Shown in pieces: positions 62,664-64,000 of a DNA stretch of 64,000 bases. Below the pieces are notes generated by a model that had not been told where the DNA came from, did no database searches, and worked only from the letters and a program-made list of their open reading frames with translations. Positions within the stretch are counted from its first letter, which is position 1, and each line of letters opens with the position of its first letter. Origin of the DNA: Owenweeksia sp048267305 (lineage in GTDB: Bacteria > Bacteroidota > Bacteroidia > Flavobacteriales > Schleiferiaceae); contig JBLWXT010000017.1 in the NCBI GenBank assembly GCA_048267305.1, positions 1-64,000 on the forward strand, given 5' to 3'. A program made the position numbers and the translations under genes.

Positions 62664-64000
62664 CTAATTATCCAGCACACTAACCCAGCCTTGATCGATA
62701 ATGGTTTTACTGTGGTTGTGGGTGTAGGTAAGCTGGTAAATGTAAATGCCCAGCGGCAGCTTGCTGCCATCACGGTTGGTACCGTTCCAGTCATTTTGGT
62801 AGTTTACCTTGCGGTATATAAGCTCACCCCAGCGGTTGAATATCACCAGTTCATTTTTTTCGGGCAGATTGCCAATGGCCCAGGTATCATTAAGGCCATC
62901 ACCATTGGGGGTAAAGGCGCTGGGAATATACACAGGCGGCAGTGGCTTTACCGTATCACAATCTATCAGGCTTACCAATACTGAGTCAATTACAGTATCA
63001 CAAACCGAAAGGGCCGAAAGCCAGTAGTAGCCGCTATCTCTGACAGTTATGGATTGGCCAACATAGCCCGTGCTCCAAAGCAGTTGGCGGTTGGGGTCGC
63101 TTTGGGCTCTTAGGGTAACTTCATCGCCCTGGCAGCCTTCCCGTAAAGGGGTAAGGCCGCTTGTGTAAGGCGGCACAGCACGTTTTACCTCTATCGTATC
63201 GCTTTGCCAAAAGCGGTGGTTGTATTCCACCTTTACCCAATAAAAGCCGGGTTGGGTTACAGTAATACTGCTATCCGTGCTGCCGGTGCTCCATAAAAAG
63301 GTTTTTACGGTATCCTCCAGTTTAAAGCCGTCATCATGCCAGGCATGCAGTTGCAGGGTTTGCCCGGGGCAAAGGGTAGTATCATGTGGCAGCTCTACAT
63401 TAAACAATGTATCGGTATGGAGGTAGAGGTACACGGCATCGAAGTAGTATTGAGGACCACCCCCACCTCCAATGTTTGTGTCAGCTGGGAGTTTAGTGAA
63501 ATTGCTGTTTTTGTCTTTTCTGAAATTCCCAAGTGTTAAAAACCGTTCATTACCATTGGCAATGAAGGAACCTTTGATCCTTACCCAATCACGATTCTCA
63601 AATATCGGAATAGAGGCTTCTACTGTTGGAGCAAGATTATTTTTCTTATAATCAAAATGCCGAAAAGTATCTTGAGTTACCAAGGCAGCAATGTTGTCTG
63701 TATAAAAATTATTATATGTGGAAGAGCGCATGGTGTAAAATTCTATTACATATTTCTCCGAAGTTATCAGAGCTTGCTTAAGCTCCACTTCTGCAAAACT
63801 GCGATGTAGATTGATTACAGATGGATTTTGTCTTAATTGCCAAGGACCAGTACAATTTGGCCGGAAATACCAACTGCGATTATCATAAAATGTATCTCTG
63901 ACGGATAAAATAATATAGCCTTCTCCTTCTTTTGGAAATGGAAAATAATCAAATCTAATTAGACAATTGGTAGTCGTAAAGGCAGAGTCAAATCCGAATT
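62664..64000 (-). CDS. gliding-motility-type (CHU_C) secreted protein, 5' end cut by window
   Basis: The C-terminal 445 or so residues of a T9SS substrate. A GTG at 63788 could start a 374-residue protein, but the frame is open to the window edge and the upstream translation (for example FRPNCTGPWQLRQNP) looks protein-like, so the gene runs off the right side. The visible part has a beta-rich domain, two Ig-like repeats with LWSTGSTDSSITVTQPGFYW and LLWSTGYVGQSITVRDSGYY, and the CHU_C/type B sorting domain VYIPSAFTPNGDGLNDTW, VIFNRWGELIYR, ending VSVLDN. Such proteins are secreted and surface-bound by T9SS. The repeat unit at 62.5 kb lies just past its stop. Confidence 0.82.
   Translation of the reverse strand, partial: FGFDSAFTTTNCLIRFDYFPFPKEGEGYIILSVRDTFYDNRSWYFRPNCTGPWQLRQNPSVINLHRSFAEVELKQALITSEKYVIEFYTMRSSTYNNFYTDNIAALVTQDTFRHFDYKKNNLAPTVEASIPIFENRDWVRIKGSFIANGNERFLTLGNFRKDKNSNFTKLPADTNIGGGGGPQYYFDAVYLYLHTDTLFNVELPHDTTLCPGQTLQLHAWHDDGFKLEDTVKTFLWSTGSTDSSITVTQPGFYWVKVEYNHRFWQSDTIEVKRAVPPYTSGLTPLREGCQGDEVTLRAQSDPNRQLLWSTGYVGQSITVRDSGYYWLSALSVCDTVIDSVLVSLIDCDTVKPLPPVYIPSAFTPNGDGLNDTWAIGNLPEKNELVIFNRWGELIYRKVNYQNDWNGTNRDGSKLPLGIYIYQLTYTHNHSKTIIDQGWVSVLDN

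Overview
The window looks like a chromosomal segment of a free-living Bacteroidota, most likely of the order Flavobacteriales (a Cryomorphaceae/Schleiferiaceae-type relative is my guess, with low confidence). The support is: four secreted proteins with type IX secretion (T9SS) type A sorting domains and one with a gliding-motility (CHU_C) C-terminal domain; Bacteroidota-type promoters (TTG-N19-TAnnTTTG) before gcvP and lpdA; arginine synthesis with an acetyl/succinyl-ornithine carbamoyltransferase; LytS/LytTR and TPR/NarL regulator pairs; and a eukaryote-like kynurenine pair. I see no phage, plasmid, IS transposase, CRISPR, rRNA or tRNA. Most genes are housekeeping, with secreted-surface genes between them.

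Layout. 1-8.9 kb: a cupin gene, then a tight leftward arginine operon (GNAT-argG-argC-argD-argF'-argB-argE-argH) with many 1-11 bp overlaps, behind a hairpin-rich region. 8.9-20.1 kb: a 2223-residue T9SS adhesin-like protein, a divergent TPR histidine kinase with its NarL-type regulator, and a LamG-like T9SS protein. 20.2-25.4 kb: proline dehydrogenase, aroB, a small membrane protein, aroA, a DUF2911 protein and a lipoprotein. 25.5-32.0 kb: an outer-membrane pair (HhH-barrel plus PorV/FadL-like barrel) divergent from a LytS-type propeller kinase and its LytTR regulator. 32.0-36.0 kb: sprT-like/purK/purE leftward and mlaE/mlaF-like rightward, separated by a perfect inverted repeat. 36.1-43.3 kb: a T9SS protein, gcvP, a UbiA-like membrane protein and a beta-helix T9SS protein. 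43.4-46.3 kb: kynureninase and kynurenine 3-monooxygenase. 46.6-56.8 kb: a TolB/BamA-like fusion, nth, a YopX-like protein, dsbD, a stand-alone DsbD N-terminal paralogue, tilS and pabB. 56.8-64 kb: a 1365-residue hybrid kinase, lpdA, and the 3' part of a CHU_C protein cut by the window edge.

The most unusual non-coding signal is a dispersed intergenic element of about 120-150 bp built from three successive hairpins: two GC-rich boxes, and a conserved long hairpin whose arms carry TTTTGGCRTGG and CCATGACAAAA. Four full copies and one partial copy lie between 44.7 and 62.7 kb, and two of them flank the kynurenine monooxygenase gene. It looks like a mobile, REP- or MITE-like family, but no mobilising gene is in the window.

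Other points worth a look are the structured region before the arginine operon, an endonuclease III without its Fe-S cysteines, a duplicated DsbD periplasmic domain, a NarL-like 7-2-7 site in front of the NarL-type system, and an HhH domain joined to an outer-membrane barrel. Several genes appear to use GTG or TTG starts (aroB, aroA, sprT-like, purK, the LytS kinase, the hybrid kinase), so several 5' ends given here are my reassignments.
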